7,713 bases of DNA from Limnobacter sp. (GTDB lineage Bacteria; Pseudomonadota; Gammaproteobacteria; Burkholderiales; Burkholderiaceae_B), in contig JAAURO010000066.1 in the NCBI GenBank assembly GCA_012032215.1, positions 1 through 7,713 on the forward strand, written 5' to 3'. The notes below the pieces were generated by a model. It worked only from the letters and a program-made list of their open reading frames with translations. It searched no databases and had not been told where the DNA came from. This document shows, piece after piece, positions 5,974-7,713 of the stretch; the stretch's first letter is position 1, and the number at the start of each line of letters is the position of its first letter. The position numbers and the translations under genes were made by a program.

Positions 5974-7339
5974 CAACCCTCTCCAACACCTGCAAGGTTG
6001 CCGCCGTGGCACCCGCATGTTTTGCCGCATACGCGCGCGCAAGCTCTGTGGCCTGCGGGCCTAAATCGCCGTGGCATTCCAGAAACGCTGCGGTGGCTTC
6101 TGCAAGGCTTTTAAACCGTTTGCCGCCGCCAGCTTCTATGGCATCTTCAGCCGCTTTGGCAAAATTGTAGGTGTGCGGCCCCATCCAGACCGGACAGCCG
6201 TAAGCACAGGCTTCAATCAGGTTTTGCCCGCCAAACTCGGCCCAGGAACCTCCCAAAAACGCGACTGATGCCACCGTGTAGTAGGCAGGCATTTCGCCCA
6301 TGGAGTCGCCCAGCACCAGGCTGGCTGCGGTTTCAGAACCCGCTTCCGAATAATCAGCAAACTGGCTGCGCCGCACTGGCAGGGGCACGCCCAAGCGGGC
6401 AGACGCCACCGACATGGCCTCGAACACGGCATCGCAGCGCTGTGGGTGCCGAGGCACCACCCACACCGAGGCCTGTGGCAAACGTTTAAAAAACTGTGCG
6501 CGCACCAATGCATCCAGAAACAGAGCCTCTTCGCCTTCACGGCTGCTGGCCAGCAGCAACACAGGGCGTGCCCCCCACGCCTTGCGCCATTGCAGCCCCA
6601 GTGCGGCCAATTCGGGTCGGTGGGGCACATCAAATTTCAGATTGCCACACACGGCTTCGGGCGGGCGGCCCAAGGCAGCAAACACGCTGGCATCGCTGTC
6701 GGTTTGAGCCACCAGGGCACGCAAGCCACCCACCGCCGGTTCGCTTAACAGACGAAATTGCGCAAGCCGTTTGGCCGTGTTGGGAGAAACACGCGCATTC
6801 ACCAGTGCCACAGGCAGTTCCATGCGTTGTGCCACATGCAGCAGGTTAGGCCAAAGCTCGGTTTCCACCAACCAAAGCTGGTTGGCTTGTACACGCGTTA
6901 GGCAACGGTGCATCAACCAGGGTAAATCGTAAGGCAGATAAAAAAACAGAACGCCCTTCAACCCGGAGAACTGGCGTTTGGCAGCCTCCAGCCCGGTGGG
7001 CGTTGTGCACGAAAAAGCCCACACATCTTCAGGGTTTTTGTCTGCCCAGGCTTTTACCAGCGGCAACACCGCGTTGTTTTCTCCTACCGACACCGCATGC
7101 ACCCACACACGGCGCGTAGCAGCCATGCCCCGGTAGCCTTTGGGCACTTGCGCCAAAAACCGCTGCGCCCAGCCTTTTAAGTAATCCGGCTGCCTGCGGG
7201 AACGGGCCAGCAAATGACCCACAAACACCGGCAAAAGCAACACAACAAGCATGGTGTACAGCAAGCGTGCCGAGCGAAAGGGCCAAGCCCCGGTTTTAAC
7301 CAGCCCATTCAGGCCATCAAGCAAACCATTCAAATTCAT
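5957..7339 (-). CDS. waaA: 3-deoxy-D-manno-octulosonic acid transferase (Kdo transferase, GT30)
   Basis: A 460-residue enzyme that transfers Kdo from CMP-Kdo to lipid A precursor at the inner face of the cytoplasmic membrane, the first inner-core step of LPS synthesis. An N-terminal hydrophobic anchor spans about residues 25-45. The catalytic motif HAVSVGE is at 81-87, with E87 the expected general base. ETELWPN is at 159-165, LVNARVSPNTAKR at 179-191, GNLKFD at 232-237, and VPRHPQR at 295-301. The C-terminal CMP-Kdo-binding part has LGDSMGEMPAYY (343-354) and FLGGSWAEFGGQNLIEA (361-377). The length is about 25-35 residues above usual for WaaA, the excess being at the N-terminus ahead of the anchor. 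The ATG at 7339 shares one base with the waaC stop (TGATG), so the pair is coupled; an internal ATG at 7252 would cut into the anchor. The stop lies within the 27-bp inverted repeat. Confidence 0.95.
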   Translation of the reverse strand: MNLNGLLDGLNGLVKTGAWPFRSARLLYTMLVVLLLPVFVGHLLARSRRQPDYLKGWAQRFLAQVPKGYRGMAATRRVWVHAVSVGENNAVLPLVKAWADKNPEDVWAFSCTTPTGLEAAKRQFSGLKGVLFFYLPYDLPWLMHRCLTRVQANQLWLVETELWPNLLHVAQRMELPVALVNARVSPNTAKRLAQFRLLSEPAVGGLRALVAQTDSDASVFAALGRPPEAVCGNLKFDVPHRPELAALGLQWRKAWGARPVLLLASSREGEEALFLDALVRAQFFKRLPQASVWVVPRHPQRCDAVFEAMSVASARLGVPLPVRRSQFADYSEAGSETAASLVLGDSMGEMPAYYTVASVAFLGGSWAEFGGQNLIEACAYGCPVWMGPHTYNFAKAAEDAIEAGGGKRFKSLAEATAAFLECHGDLGPQATELARAYAAKHAGATAATLQVLERVVAGKL

Positions 7340-7713
7340 CAAACCTGGCTTCCTTGTAAAAAACGATCAACAGCCTCACAGACCTCATTCACGCTGGGCA
7401 CATGGCCAACATCGCCCACACTTATTGCAGCCGGATTAAACCTGGGCGCATAACACCACGCAGGCGTGGCAAAAAACAAAGCCACCAAAGGCAAACAGTG
7501 CGCAGCCGCCAAGTGGGTAAGGCCCGTGTCCACCCCCACCACCAAATCCACCTGGCCCATGCGCTCGGCCAACTCGCCCAACTGCATGTGGGGCAACACC
7601 TCTACGCCCGCCATGTGCACAGCAATGCGTTGCGCCTGCTCGTGTTCGGCGGGGCTGCCCCAAGGCAGTTGCACCACACAACCCTTGGCGCACAAACGCT
7701 GTGCCAATTCCCG
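7339..7713 (-). CDS. waaC: lipopolysaccharide heptosyltransferase I, C-terminal part (partial, GT9)
   Basis: The gene enters from the right edge, so only its last 124 codons are present. It transfers L-glycero-D-manno-heptose from ADP-heptose to Kdo in the LPS inner core. Visible family signatures are QLPWGSPAEHEQAQRIA, which matches the LPWG(S/A)xxE motif typical of WaaC rather than WaaF, then EVLPHMQLGELAERM, and the donor-site motif VVGVDTGLTHLAAA. The frame is open to the edge and ends in GSQV followed by TGA at 7341-7339, sharing one base with the waaA start. The waaC-waaA order fits coupled synthesis of the inner core. The start and promoter lie outside the window. Confidence 0.87.
   Translation of the reverse strand, partial: RELAQRLCAKGCVVQLPWGSPAEHEQAQRIAVHMAGVEVLPHMQLGELAERMGQVDLVVGVDTGLTHLAAAHCLPLVALFFATPAWCYAPRFNPAAISVGDVGHVPSVNEVCEAVDRFLQGSQV

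Noticed and set aside
5820..6170. Plus-strand open frame running through the inverted repeat into waaA
   Set aside because: It has no ribosome site or motif and is mostly antisense to waaA. The palindrome simply happens to be free of stops in this frame.

Overview
The window looks like a piece of a Gram-negative (LPS-making) proteobacterial chromosome, probably a betaproteobacterium such as a member of Burkholderiales. The Gram-negative call is firm because the minus strand carries waaC and waaA. The finer placement is an impression from moderate GC content and protein style, not a measurement.

Plus strand, 1-4994: a surface-polysaccharide (O-antigen type) block. It runs from the tail of an unidentified upstream gene through a small class I methyltransferase, a rhamnosyltransferase-like GT2 glycosyltransferase, an NAD-dependent epimerase/4-reductase of the extended SDR family, a PglC-sized initiating sugar-phosphate transferase, and a large membrane-bound WbpM/FlaA1-type UDP-GlcNAc 4,6-dehydratase. 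Each of the first four junctions is a start/stop overlap of 4 or 8 bases, so this is one translationally coupled operon. The last three genes fit a known module: the dehydratase makes UDP-4-keto-6-deoxy-GlcNAc, the reductase makes UDP-QuiNAc or UDP-FucNAc, and the transferase loads that sugar-1-phosphate onto undecaprenyl phosphate to start the repeat unit. No flippase, polymerase or ligase is visible here.

Minus strand, 5817-5027: a two-domain peptidoglycan hydrolase (PG_binding_1 plus CHAP), converging on the dehydratase gene with only 32 bases between them. It has no signal peptide and resembles phage or prophage lysins.

Minus strand, 7713-5957: the 3' end of waaC (heptosyltransferase I), then waaA (Kdo transferase) overlapping it by one base. 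These act in inner-core LPS assembly. The end of waaA lies inside a perfect 27-bp inverted repeat (5906-5973), the most striking non-coding structure in the window.

Two genes, the dehydratase and the lysin, are each broken by one missing A in an A-run, in the same frame direction. Restoring one A gives full-length, family-typical proteins in both cases. Either the underlying sequence has homopolymer errors, or both genes really are mutated. I do not see a convincing novel system; the inverted repeat and the paired frameshifts deserve a second look.
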